This document shows, piece by piece, positions 19,548 to 28,961 of a stretch of 42,346 nt of DNA. The stretch's first letter is position 1; each line of letters begins with the position of its first letter. Both the position numbers and the translations under genes were made by a program. Location: positions 1 through 42,346 of the forward strand of contig NZ_QSRL01000015.1 in NCBI RefSeq assembly GCF_003437035.1, in the 5' to 3' direction. The DNA comes from Collinsella sp. TF08-11AT (GTDB lineage: Bacteria > Actinomycetota > Coriobacteriia > Coriobacteriales > Coriobacteriaceae). The notes under the pieces were generated by a model, which saw only the letters and a list, made by a program, of their open reading frames with translations, had not been told where the DNA came from and did no database searches.

Positions 19548-20801
19548 ATGGCGCAGGAACACGATCTGTTTGATGACATTATCGAAATCAGCAAGGGTTT
19601 CGACTTTCTTAAAAACCCGCTTGGCGGTGTGACCGACGCACTCGATCCGTCGGCGCCGCAGTGGAATCCTGCCGACTACAAGGAGCGTCCGCGCGGCAAC
19701 ACCATTCCGTGCTTGACCTGCAAAAACGAAAAGAGTGGCTGCACCGCGTGCATGGACGTGTGCCCGGTCAACGCCATCGAGGTCGAGGAAGATGCCATCG
19801 AGATCCTCGATTCCTGTCGCAAGTGCGGCCTGTGCGCCGCTGCCTGTCCGACCGAGGCGATTATTTCGCCGCGCCTGGCGCCCAAAAACCTTTACGACGA
19901 CATTGTCTCGGCAGCTACGAGCCACGAGACCGCCTACGTCACCTGCACGCGCGCCCTCAAGCGCATGCCGCGCGAAAACGAGGTCGTCGTTGCCTGCGTG
20001 GGCGATATTACGGCCGAGACCTGGTTCTCGGTGCTGGCCGACTATCCCAACGTGAGCGTGTACCTGCCGTTGGGCGTGTGCGATAAGTGCCGCAACACCG
20101 GTGGCGAGGATATTCTGGGCGAGGCCATCGCCACTGCCGAGGAGTGGGCCGGTACGGGCATGGGTCTGGAGGTCGATCCCAAAAGCCTCAAGTGCCATAA
20201 GCGCCGCGAGTACGAGCGCAAGGAGTACATGGAAAAGATCGCCCGCACCACGGGCCTTACCGTGACCAAGCTCAATCCGGCAACGGCGGCACTGGCCTCG
20301 GTGACGCAGAAGCTCAAAGCCCATCGCCATCAGATTACTCAGTTGGAGCGTACGCTCAACACCATGTGCGGCACCACGACGGCCAAACGTCGCCGCACGC
20401 TTACGCACGGGCGCCAGCTGGTGCTCTCGACGCTGCAAAACCACCCCGAGCTTGCCCAGAACATGCAGGTGAGCACGCCGGAATGCGATTTTGACAAGTG
20501 CACGTCGTGCGGCGAGTGCGTCAACGTGTGCCCCACGTTTGCCTGCGATCTGGTGGGAAGCGGCCGCTTTGCACTGGAGTCCACGTATTGCCTGGGTTGC
20601 GGAGCCTGCGTCAAGGTGTGCCCCGAGCATGCGCTTAAGCTGGTTGAACATGATGCATCCAACCTAGTCGTCGTCGATCCCGAGGCCGAGGAAAAGGCCG
20701 CCCAGAAGGCTAGGGCCCACGAAGAAGCCCAGAAGGTCAAGGCTGAGGCGAAGGCCAAGCTCGACAAGATGCTCGATCAGGTGGAGAAGCTCGCGGACTA
20801 G
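19548..20801 (+). CDS. Multi-cluster 4Fe-4S ferredoxin-like protein
   Basis: A 417-aa soluble iron-sulfur protein. The N-terminal ferredoxin module has CLTCKNEKSGCTACMDVCP (55-73) and CRKCGLCAAACP (90-101). The C-terminal module has CTSCGECVNVCP and CLGCGACVKVCP (near residues 325-365). This gives capacity for about four [4Fe-4S] clusters. The middle part (about 110-300) has isolated cysteines (VCDKCRN) and a helical segment, with no family I can name. The tail is Ala/Lys/Glu-rich and probably coiled. The ATG at 19548 is preceded by AGGGAGGG. It likely shuttles electrons for an anaerobic oxidoreductase. The gene stands alone next to the dehydrogenases, and the partner is unknown. Confidence 0.8.
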   Translation: MAQEHDLFDDIIEISKGFDFLKNPLGGVTDALDPSAPQWNPADYKERPRGNTIPCLTCKNEKSGCTACMDVCPVNAIEVEEDAIEILDSCRKCGLCAAACPTEAIISPRLAPKNLYDDIVSAATSHETAYVTCTRALKRMPRENEVVVACVGDITAETWFSVLADYPNVSVYLPLGVCDKCRNTGGEDILGEAIATAEEWAGTGMGLEVDPKSLKCHKRREYERKEYMEKIARTTGLTVTKLNPATAALASVTQKLKAHRHQITQLERTLNTMCGTTTAKRRRTLTHGRQLVLSTLQNHPELAQNMQVSTPECDFDKCTSCGECVNVCPTFACDLVGSGRFALESTYCLGCGACVKVCPEHALKLVEHDASNLVVVDPEAEEKAAQKARAHEEAQKVKAEAKAKLDKMLDQVEKLAD

Positions 20802-20915
20802 TCAGCGACCCCTATCTCTGCTTCATTCGTGCCGCCGTGGCGTCCGGGTTAGCCCAGATGCTGCGGCGGCGCTATACTTATGCAGTTTGAAATGCTTGTA
20901 CCAAAAGGAGCTGTC

Positions 20916-21992
<1,077 letters not shown>

Positions 21993-22003
21993 GGACGACG
22001 CAT

Positions 22004-22387
22004 ATGTTTAAATATGGCAAAAAAGCCGGCTACATGGGTATTGCGCTGCTCGTACTTGCGGTGATTCCGCTGGCGGTCGCAGCGTGTGTTATCCCCAACA
22101 TTGGTCCCGAGGTGGCAACAAAGTTTAATGCCGCCGGCGAGGTGACGCGCTGGGGCAAGAGCTACGAGCTGCTGGCACTGCCGGTGCTCAACCTGCTGCT
22201 GAGCGTGGCGACGTACTTTACGGCAGGACGCCAGGCTAAAAACAATGATGACTCTGCCGCCATGGCGCGCATCGTGTGCGAGCGCTATCTGCGCAACGGC
22301 TGCATTACGGGCGTGTTCCTCAACGTGATCAACGTCTACTTTATGTATTCGGCGATTACCGGAACGGGCTTTGGCTTTGGTTTCTAG
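22004..22387 (+). CDS. DUF1648/SdpI-like small membrane protein
   Basis: A 127-aa integral membrane protein with three or four predicted segments (about 12-32, 54-72, 95-120). The loop after the first segment reads PNIGPEVATKFNAAGEVTRWG, the hallmark of DUF1648 domains that occur in SdpI-type immunity/signal proteins. It lacks the rest of full-length SdpI, so it is a short form. The start lies 12 bases after ychF with AAGGA upstream, so it is probably co-transcribed. Confidence 0.75.
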   Translation: MFKYGKKAGYMGIALLVLAVIPLAVAACVIPNIGPEVATKFNAAGEVTRWGKSYELLALPVLNLLLSVATYFTAGRQAKNNDDSAAMARIVCERYLRNGCITGVFLNVINVYFMYSAITGTGFGFGF

Positions 22388-22396
22388 CTTGCCCTT

Positions 22397-22786
22397 TTAG
22401 GCAACGAGCCTGCAAGCATATTCGATGGCTGCTGCGAGGCCGCCGCTCGATCGTGGTTTAAAGACCATATCGGCGGCGGCCTCGTTTTCGTATCCGGCGC
22501 CGCGAAGGGTGAGCGCAATGCCGGCTTCTAAAAGAAGGGGTAGGCCGCGTTGGCTGGTTGCGATTACGGCAGCCTGATTGAGCGAGCAGCTATGCGTTTG
22601 GCATTGGATGGCAAGTTCACCTTGCGCCGGGCAAGGGACCAGAACGGCGGCGACGCGACTTGATAGCAATGCAAATGCTGTGCGCTCATCGGGTGAAAGG
22701 CATTCGGCTTCAACGACGAAGAGCTTGGGCGGTGCGCTGTTTGTGCGAAGCGTGGCTCGGTACATGCGGACCGAAGAACCCGACAT
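22397..22786 (-). CDS. Hypothetical protein divergent from XRE regulator
   Basis: A 129-aa protein without recognised domains; it contains several cysteines and a moderately hydrophobic C-terminal half. The ATG at 22786 is supported by an AGGAG seven bases upstream. It is transcribed away from the XRE regulator, with a shared 26-bp palindrome between them, so the regulator probably controls both genes. Its 3' end is only 10 bp from the convergent DUF1648 gene. It could be a toxin-like partner of the XRE protein, but nothing in the sequence proves this. Confidence 0.55.
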   Translation of the reverse strand: MSGSSVRMYRATLRTNSAPPKLFVVEAECLSPDERTAFALLSSRVAAVLVPCPAQGELAIQCQTHSCSLNQAAVIATSQRGLPLLLEAGIALTLRGAGYENEAAADMVFKPRSSGGLAAAIEYACRLVA

Positions 22787-22808
22787 AGAAAACTCCTGTG
22801 TATTCGGC

Positions 22809-22834
22809 AAAACGTAAACTATAGTTTACGTTTT
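22809..22834. promoter_or_regulatory. 26-bp perfect palindrome, likely XRE operator with overlapping divergent -10 elements
   Basis: A perfect dyad centred between 22821 and 22822, core ACGTAAACTATAGTTTACGT. TATAGT occurs on both strands at the centre and could act as the -10 element for both divergent genes, so repressor binding would block both. Confidence 0.75.
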
Positions 22835-22862
22835 TGTTCAGCTCCATTTCAAACTCGTCTGC

Positions 22863-23081
22863 ATGGACGAACGTGCGAAACAGATTCTTGGCAGGCGGGT
22901 CGAAGAGACGCGCAGGGACCTTGGTATCTCCAAGGTCGATTTTTGTGTGGCAGCAGGAATCAGTCGCCCCTATCTCGACAGAATCGAAGATGGAACGGCA
23001 AATTTCACGCTCAAGGTTCTATTTAAGATCGCGCCCGCACTCGGCATGACGGTGTCAGAGCTTCTCGAGGGGATCGAATAG
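22863..23081 (+). CDS. XRE-family transcriptional regulator
   Basis: A 72-aa protein consisting almost entirely of one HTH_3 (Cro/CI) domain: LGRRVEETRRDLGISKVDFCVAAGISRPYLDRIEDG is the canonical helix 1-4 pattern, followed by a hydrophobic dimer helix. It should act as a dimeric repressor. The perfect palindrome at 22809-22834, 28 bp upstream, is the obvious candidate autoregulatory site. No clear Shine-Dalgarno is seen. Confidence 0.88.
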   Translation: MDERAKQILGRRVEETRRDLGISKVDFCVAAGISRPYLDRIEDGTANFTLKVLFKIAPALGMTVSELLEGIE

Positions 23082-23116
23082 GGCGTTCCCCCGCTGTATT
23101 TGACGCTCTTTGGGCG

Positions 23117-23360
23117 GGTCCCCCTGGTTGCGATGTGCAAAATCGCGAGTATTCAGCACCAGTTCGGCCGTAGATGGTAGCTCGAGCGGCTGGCTTTGCC
23201 TTTTTGACAGTAGATAATCCACACTCTAAATAAAAATGAGGAATAAATATTTACTAGACGGCCCCTTCGTCCTAAAAGTTCGTCTAATAATCGGCCGATT
23301 CTATGCCTCCGGAGGAGGAATTGCAGAATACTCCGATTTTTGCACGGCCCGAGGGGGACC
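23117..23360. mobile_element. MITE-like element with about 40-bp terminal inverted repeats
   Basis: Left end 23117-23158 and right end 23321-23360 are inverted copies: both read GGTCCCCCT at the outside and GTGCAAAA(A)TCG-GAGTATTC at the inside, with a few mismatches and a 2-nt length difference. The 160 bp between them are AT-rich and non-coding, unlike the GC-rich surroundings. There is no coding capacity, so if mobile it would depend on a transposase elsewhere. A strong RNA fold is the alternative. The rest of the 23082-23402 gap holds no gene. Confidence 0.6.
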
Positions 23361-23402
23361 ACCTGTCGTTTAAGGCTGCGATAAGTGGAGCTGCCTTAGG
23401 GA

Positions 23403-24416
23403 TTACGCCATCGGGATGCGGTCGTGGTTGACTTGGCTGTAGAACAGGCGCTGAATCTCGGCCGCATCACGTGACTGGCCGAGTGCCCACATGGTTTTGG
23501 CCACGAGCGTCTCGGTGGTCATGTCGTCGCCGCGCAAAATGCCCGGATGATCGGCGTAGGCACGGCCGACCTCATAAACACCCAGGTCAAGGCCCTCTTC
23601 GGGGACCTGCGTGGTCATAACGACAGTGCGACCCGAATCGACCCAGCGGAAAATTGCCTCTTGGAACGACTCGCCCGACTCACCAAACTCGGGGATACCG
23701 CCAATGCCAAAGGTCTCCAGAATCACAGCGTCGTAGCTATCGGCAAGAGCGTCCAGGATACCCGGGTTCACGCCGGGTGTCAGCTTAAGGACAAATACGC
23801 GCGGGTCGATGCTGTCGTAGAAACGAACCGGGTTCTCGTCCTGGTGAGTGCCGTGGAGTCCGTTGCGAACGATGCGGTCGTTGCGGATATAGGCAATGGG
23901 CGGATAGTTGACGCTAATGAACGCGTTAAAGCTCATGGTGCGCTGCTTGCGGGCGCGCGTGCCGGCAATGGCTACGCCGCCAAAGACAATCGAGACGTCG
24001 TGCGAATGCTCGTCGAGCGCATAGAGCAGGCTCTGGTACAGGTTGAGCTTGGCGTCGGTAAAGGGATTGCCCATGGGCTTTTGCGAGCCGGTGAGTACGA
24101 TGGGCTTGGGGCTGTCCTGAATCAGATAGGAAAGCGCCGCCGCGGTGTAGCTCATGGTGTCGGTGCCGTGCAGAATCACGAAGCCGTCGTGGTCGGCATA
24201 ACCCTCGACGATGACGTCGCGGATACGCATCCAGTCGCTCGGACGCATATTGGTGCTGTCGATGTTCATGGGCTGCACGACGTCGAGCTCGCAGAGGCCC
24301 GAGATCTCGGGGACGCTCTGGGCGAGCTCCTCACCGGTCAGGGCGGGGGAGAGGCCGTTGCCGTCCTCGGTCGATGCGATGGTGCCGCCCGTGGCGATGA
24401 GAAGGATGCGCTTCAT
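23403..24416 (-). CDS. ansA: Type I L-asparaginase
   Basis: A 337-aa cytoplasmic enzyme hydrolysing asparagine to aspartate and ammonia. The first catalytic threonine is T12 in ATGGTI and the second site is HGTDTM (T85, D86). LTGSQKPM and ETFGIGGIP are conserved further on. No signal peptide is present, which fits type I rather than the periplasmic type II. The ATG at 24416 is chosen because the conserved N-terminus starts there; the frame upstream to 24488 is not family-like. It is divergent from guaA. A weak hairpin TAAGGC/GCCTTA lies just after the stop at 23371-23398. Confidence 0.93.
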   Translation of the reverse strand: MKRILLIATGGTIASTEDGNGLSPALTGEELAQSVPEISGLCELDVVQPMNIDSTNMRPSDWMRIRDVIVEGYADHDGFVILHGTDTMSYTAAALSYLIQDSPKPIVLTGSQKPMGNPFTDAKLNLYQSLLYALDEHSHDVSIVFGGVAIAGTRARKQRTMSFNAFISVNYPPIAYIRNDRIVRNGLHGTHQDENPVRFYDSIDPRVFVLKLTPGVNPGILDALADSYDAVILETFGIGGIPEFGESGESFQEAIFRWVDSGRTVVMTTQVPEEGLDLGVYEVGRAYADHPGILRGDDMTTETLVAKTMWALGQSRDAAEIQRLFYSQVNHDRIPMA

Positions 24417-24683
24417 GCTGGTATTCCTATCGTATTTGCCGCCGCAGAGGCGGAGTCGTTCGGCAGTATTGTGGCACAGGGCGTCCAATGTTCAAACGTA
24501 TTACATCATCCGTAACGTTTGGTAACACTTCAATTGTCGTCAAACAGGGGCCCAGGTCGTGCGTTTGCCGTGCGCTGATGGCTGCGAGGGACGAGAAATC
24601 CCATATAACGTGTACACTATGGAAGTTAATTTCGTTCATTCGCGCGGGTGGGCACCGGCTCCCCGCCAACAAGAGGGGGAACC

Positions 24684-26282
24684 ATGGATCAAAAGGCTTC
24701 CGCAAAGGTCCTCGTACTCGACTTTGGTGCGCAGTACGGTCAGCTCATTGCCCGTCGCGTCCGCGACCTCAACGTGTATTCCGAGATTGTCCCCTGCGAC
24801 ATCTCGGCCGACGAGATTCGCGAGATGAACGCCTCTGCGCTCATCCTTTCCGGCGGCCCGGCCTCCGTGTACGCCGAGGACGCTCCGTCCATCGACCCCG
24901 CCATCTTTGACCTGGGCCTTCCCGTCCTGGGCTTTTGCTACGGTCATCAGATCACGGCCGTGACGCTCGGTGGCAAGGTCGGCCACTCCGAGGTGGGCGA
25001 GTATGGCCGCGCCACCATCACGCGCACGGCAGGCGCCAAGCTCTTTAACTCCACGCCCATGGAGCAGACCGTGTGGATGAGCCACCGCGATGCCGTCTCC
25101 GAGGTGCCCGAGGGCTTTACCGTTACCGCCAGCACCGACGTGTGCCCGGTTGCCGCCATGGAGTGCGTCGAGCGCAAGATCTTCACCACGCAGTTCCACC
25201 CCGAGGTCAAGCATTCCGAGTACGGTCAGCAGCTGCTGAGCAACTTCCTGTTTGAGATCTGCGGCCTGGAGCCCAACTGGAGCATGGACAACCTGGTCGA
25301 GACCATGACGGCCGAGTTCCGCGAGAAGGTCGGCAACGACCGCGTGATTCTGGCCCTGTCCGGCGGCGTCGACTCCTCCGTCGTGGCAGCTCTTGGCGCC
25401 CGCGCCGTAGGCAAGCAGATGACCTGCGTGTTCATCAACCACGGTCTGCTGCGCAAGGGCGAGCCCGAGCAGGTGGAGGAGGTCTTCACCAAGCAGTTTG
25501 ACGTCGACTTTATCCACGTCCACGCCGAGGACCGTTATGCCGAGCTTCTGGCCGGCGTGACCGAGCCCGAGGAGAAGCGCCGCATCATCGGTACGCAGTT
25601 CTGGAAAGAGTTCTTCGCGGTTGCTCAGCAGCTTGAGACCGATGGTAAACCCGTGAAGTACCTGGCTCAGGGCACCATCTACCCCGACATCATCGAGTCC
25701 GGCGCTCGCAAGACGGGCGGCAAGACGGCCACCATCAAGAGCCATCACAACCTGATCCCGTTCCCCGAGGGCGTGCACTTCGACCTCATTGAGCCGCTCG
25801 ACCACTTCTTTAAGGACGAGGTCCGCGCGCTTGGTCTGGCGCTGGGTCTGCCGGGTCACATCGTGTTCCGTCAGCCTTTCCCGGGCCCGGGTCTTGCCAT
25901 CCGCATCATCGGTGCGGTCGACAAAGAGAAGCTCGAGATCCTCAAGAATGCCGACGCTATCGTGCGCGAGGAGCTCGACGCCTACAACCAGCGTCTGTTT
26001 GAGCAGACCGGCGAGCGCAACTCCGAGCACAGCTGCTGGCAGTATTTCGCGGTCCTGCCCGACATCAAGTCCGTTGGCGTCATGGGTGACGAGCGCACCT
26101 ATCAGCGCCCGATCATCCTGCGTGCCGTCGAGTCCAGCGATGCCATGACCGCCGATTGGGCCAAGCTGCCCTACGACGTCCTGGCCCGCATCTCCGGCCG
26201 CATCGTTGCCGAGGTCCCTGGCGCCAACCGCGTATGCTACGACATTACGTCCAAGCCGCCCGCGACCATCGAGTGGGAATAA
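24684..26282 (+). CDS. guaA: GMP synthase (glutamine-hydrolysing)
   Basis: A 532-aa enzyme converting XMP to GMP with ATP and glutamine. The N-terminal class I amidotransferase has nucleophile C85 in LGFCYGHQ and the FHPEV histidine-glutamate pair. The ATP pyrophosphatase part has the P-loop SGGVDSS near 226-232 and ends with the dimerisation domain (PPATIEWE terminus). The ATG at 24684 follows GAGGGGG. The 267-bp gap to ansA carries divergent promoters; TACACT near 24613 could be a -10. A terminator lies 42 bp downstream. Confidence 0.97.
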   Translation: MDQKASAKVLVLDFGAQYGQLIARRVRDLNVYSEIVPCDISADEIREMNASALILSGGPASVYAEDAPSIDPAIFDLGLPVLGFCYGHQITAVTLGGKVGHSEVGEYGRATITRTAGAKLFNSTPMEQTVWMSHRDAVSEVPEGFTVTASTDVCPVAAMECVERKIFTTQFHPEVKHSEYGQQLLSNFLFEICGLEPNWSMDNLVETMTAEFREKVGNDRVILALSGGVDSSVVAALGARAVGKQMTCVFINHGLLRKGEPEQVEEVFTKQFDVDFIHVHAEDRYAELLAGVTEPEEKRRIIGTQFWKEFFAVAQQLETDGKPVKYLAQGTIYPDIIESGARKTGGKTATIKSHHNLIPFPEGVHFDLIEPLDHFFKDEVRALGLALGLPGHIVFRQPFPGPGLAIRIIGAVDKEKLEILKNADAIVREELDAYNQRLFEQTGERNSEHSCWQYFAVLPDIKSVGVMGDERTYQRPIILRAVESSDAMTADWAKLPYDVLARISGRIVAEVPGANRVCYDITSKPPATIEWE

Positions 26283-26323
26283 CCGAACAAATGTTCTATT
26301 TTCCCATATCATAGCATGAATTT

Positions 26324-26357
26324 AGAGCCGTAGCAATGCTGCGGCTCTTTGCTTTTC
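26324..26357 (+). terminator. Terminator of guaA
   Basis: Stem AGAGCCGTAGC (26324-26334) with GCTGCGGCTCT (26338-26348), one G-U pair, a 3-nt loop, then TTGCTTTT. This marks the last core gene before the accessory region. Confidence 0.85.
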
Positions 26358-26466
26358 GGAACAATCTCAGTTTCGTCATTCGGGCATCGTCCCCAATACG
26401 ACCGAAGCCGAAAAAACTAACCCATCACCTACTTCGTCGCATGCTTGAAAGATTCCGAAACCGCCC

Positions 26467-27231
26467 CTACAGGTCGTATACACGCTTGATCAGCTCAATT
26501 CCCTCCTCGAGCGTCATTGGAACCCCCATCTGCTTCAGAGGAACGCCCTCGGCACGGACCTTCTCGCAAAACTCAGTCATATCGTTGCGAATCGAATCGG
26601 GCAGTGCCGACGACGTTCTCGGGGAGAAGAGCTGAGCCAACCTGAAAACATCCTTTTTGTGCTTCTTGATGTCGCTCGAATCGACCCTCTCGCCAGCGGC
26701 CTTACGCTTCGATAGATCGAGATAGGCCTTGGCCTTGAAAGGGACAAGGTGCACCTCGTCCAGAACCATGATCCCGTCGACCTCCTTGCAACCGGACTTC
26801 ATGTAGGCGTAGTAGTCGTCATCGAGAAGGATAGCCGAAAGGCTCGACGCCTCTTCGCCCGCTGGCAGCGGGACGATTGTCAGCCCTTCTGGTTCCTTGA
26901 TGAACGAGGGGGCTTTGCTAAACAGCTCCACCATGCTCGGGAAGCCAGCAACGCTCGGCTTGGTGAATCGATAGAAATGAACTCCCCCGGAGCCCCTCCA
27001 TCCGCAATCGTAGCCGCCGTCCTTCACCAGCTTCCATATTGCCGCCGCAACCTCGGAAAAGCGGTTCTCGGCAATCAGGATGACGTCGATGTCCTTGGTG
27101 ACCCTGAAGTCGAGATCCGCGTTGCTCAGGATGATGTCGCACGCCGTGCCGCCAATGATCGCATAGCAGTCCTCGAGGCCCTCCATGTATTCCGAGAACC
27201 GGCGTAGCCCGTAAACTTCGCTCACTGCCAT
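26467..27231 (-). CDS. AbiEii-like nucleotidyltransferase, candidate toxin
   Basis: A 254-aa protein with the minimal nucleotidyltransferase signature: IIGGTACDI (25-33) followed by TKDIDVIL (45-52, the two catalytic aspartates), then a LVPFKAKAYLDL helix and an Lys-rich segment as in AbiEii/DUF1814-type proteins. In characterised AbiE systems the NTase is the toxin of a type IV toxin-antitoxin pair giving phage abortive infection. Its start overlaps the upstream winged-helix gene by 10 bp, the same order and coupling as in abiE operons. Assignment to AbiEii proper rather than another NTase family is inference. Confidence 0.65.
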   Translation of the reverse strand: MAVSEVYGLRRFSEYMEGLEDCYAIIGGTACDIILSNADLDFRVTKDIDVILIAENRFSEVAAAIWKLVKDGGYDCGWRGSGGVHFYRFTKPSVAGFPSMVELFSKAPSFIKEPEGLTIVPLPAGEEASSLSAILLDDDYYAYMKSGCKEVDGIMVLDEVHLVPFKAKAYLDLSKRKAAGERVDSSDIKKHKKDVFRLAQLFSPRTSSALPDSIRNDMTEFCEKVRAEGVPLKQMGVPMTLEEGIELIKRVYDL

Positions 27232-28172
27232 AATTCCTCCCCAAAAATCGCGTTCAACTGGCCGATGACGCGCTCGTCGCCCTCGCCGACGAGCGTCAAC
27301 GCAAGCGACACGTCGTCAACCGCATCTCCTCCTGCCACGAGCGGGTCGTACGCCCATACCTGGACCTGAACCGTCTCCTCATCGTGAAGCTCGCCAAGTT
27401 GGACCTCCTCGAACTCAAGTTCTTTGAAGGCCCTCCTCGATACCGCGCGCTGCTCGATTCGGGGGGCTGCCAGCATACTGCGCTGCGAAAGCTCGCTCAC
27501 CCCCGCAAGCGGAAGCTGCGCCGTTTGCTCGTCTCTTTTCGCATACACGGCCCGCGCGACAGGATTCCGCAGGCATCCGATTGCACTTTTGACGAGATCG
27601 TTCCTGCTCGTGCTGCGTTCGATGACCACTGCGCGGCCGTTTTTGGACTTGCTTACGAGCCCCCTGCGAGACAGATCGTCGAGGGCCCTCGAGATGCTCG
27701 ACGACGGCATGCCCGTCGCCCTCATCAGCTCTTCGGACGTTCGCACCTCTGGGTTGGCCAGCAGCGTAACCAGCACAGCCTGAGTACCTGGCGCCAGCAC
27801 CTCCGGAAGAGAACGCGGCTCCCGTTTCGCGCTCGCAACGAAACCCAGCATCGGAAGGAAAGCCTGCCTGCCGGGAACGACGAACGGGATGCCCTGTGAA
27901 ACGAGGGCCTTTCGCTGGCGCGCGTCGATCTGGGCGACGAGCGCAACCTGCAGGCCCGCCCTCGCCGACACTTGAGAGACGATCCTCTTGAGGTTGGGAA
28001 GCGAGACCTCCCCCTCGACCTCTGCCATAATGAAATCGACCCCGTTGCAGGAACACAGCCGATAGGATGCCGCCTTAGCAAGATAAAGCGGGAGGTCAGA
28101 CGCTCCAGACCATTCGAACTCGGTCACGAAGAGGCCCATCTCATCTTTCAGGTATTTTATGGTATCGTTCAT
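27222..28172 (-). CDS. Winged-helix (MarR-like) regulator, candidate AbiEi-type antitoxin
   Basis: A 316-aa protein. The centre has a winged helix-turn-helix (VLVTLLANPEVRTSEELMRATGMPSSSISRALDDLSRRGLV, about residues 130-170). The N-terminal part contains IDARQRKALVSQGIPFVVPGRQAFLPMLGF, a segment I have seen in regulators of this type. The ATG at 28172 has AAAGGGA upstream. The gene overlaps the NTase gene by 10 bp and precedes it, as an antitoxin/regulator would. It does not show the classical AbiEi N-terminal HTH, so the system may be a variant. Confidence 0.65.
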   Translation of the reverse strand: MNDTIKYLKDEMGLFVTEFEWSGASDLPLYLAKAASYRLCSCNGVDFIMAEVEGEVSLPNLKRIVSQVSARAGLQVALVAQIDARQRKALVSQGIPFVVPGRQAFLPMLGFVASAKREPRSLPEVLAPGTQAVLVTLLANPEVRTSEELMRATGMPSSSISRALDDLSRRGLVSKSKNGRAVVIERSTSRNDLVKSAIGCLRNPVARAVYAKRDEQTAQLPLAGVSELSQRSMLAAPRIEQRAVSRRAFKELEFEEVQLGELHDEETVQVQVWAYDPLVAGGDAVDDVSLALTLVGEGDERVIGQLNAIFGEELWQ

Positions 28173-28424
28173 TACCAGTCCCTTTTGCATATTCCCATTT
28201 GCCTTGGGATTATACAATTTTGATTGGGATATTGCGAGGTTTGCATTTCTTGCCTGTCGATTCCGTATCGTTCCGCAGTTTTCAGCGGCGTGCGCCGTGT
28301 ACGCTTTCCTGCTTTCTACACGAAGGTCAGGAGGAGGGTTTCGCAGAGAGGGCGCTCTAGGTTCTGCAGGGTTCTGTTAGTCCCGTATTCAGAAAAGGGA
28401 CATATTGAGGGCGCGGCGCCCGCG

Positions 28425-28439
28425 GGGACAAATTGTCCC
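28425..28439. repeat. GGGACA palindrome, copy a
   Basis: GGGACAAATTGTCCC, followed by AGCGGC. It is one of four related dyads in the accessory region (others at 28794, 33722 and 37647). Confidence 0.6.
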
Positions 28440-28542
28440 AGCGGCATGGGCGCTTCCCCTGGACGATGATTGTCTGACGCGCCAGCATCGATGCTGAATG
28501 CGAGTCCGCGTCTGCCCCTAGGTCTTCCAGACGTGCATCGCA

Positions 28543-28703
28543 TCACCACCTGTGCCGTGTTTCTGCTGCGTTTGTGAAGGCAGGCTTGGCCGATAGGCTC
28601 GCACGGTTTCGGCGAGCTTGGAAAATCGTATTACCAGCGAACGCTTCACAGTGTCCGTACTAACGGACACTGTGCTTGCATAAACCCAGTTAATATATGG
28701 AAT
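28543..28703 (+). repeat. Direct repeat, left copy (flanks zinc-ribbon nuclease gene)
   Basis: About 160 bp, estimated by eye at roughly 80% identity to 31635-31753 joined to 33592-33633. Shared blocks include CTGCGTTTGTGAAGGC, ATAGGCTCGCACG, CTTGGAAAATCGTAT, the CAGTGTCC hairpin, and AACCCAGTTAATATATG. Both copies have the same orientation and bracket the 859-aa gene. Confidence 0.8.
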
Positions 28704-28793
28704 GCGGTATTGGATCCATTTTCCGGAAAGCGCTCATGGACCCATATGATCGGAAAGAACGCGCTCGGCAGCGCAGAGAAGGGATCGATCGCT

Positions 28794-28808
28794 GGGACAT
28801 TTTGTCCC
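28794..28808. repeat. GGGACA palindrome, copy b
   Basis: GGGACATTTTGTCCC, preceded by CGCT and followed by AATTCCGA, as in copy c at 33722 (AGTTCCGA). Confidence 0.6.
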
Positions 28809-28961
28809 AATTCCGAATAGCGAACCGCCTTGGGATCACAAGACAACCTCATCCATTACTTGAGTGGTATAGACGGCAAACGAGGCACGAGATGGGGGTA
28901 CAAAAGGAATCGGAGGGTTGCTACAGATTTTTCGACACAAAACCCGGTCCATTGAGATTCG

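Larger units (their letters stand above)
28173..28961. other. Repeat-rich non-coding region
   Basis: 789 bp without a convincing gene. It holds palindromes GGGACAAATTGTCCC (28425-28439) and GGGACATTTTGTCCC (28794-28808), hairpin CAGTGTCCGT/ACGGACACTG (28650-28673), and the left copy of a direct repeat (28543-28703) that recurs upstream of the zinc-ribbon gene. Confidence 0.6.
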
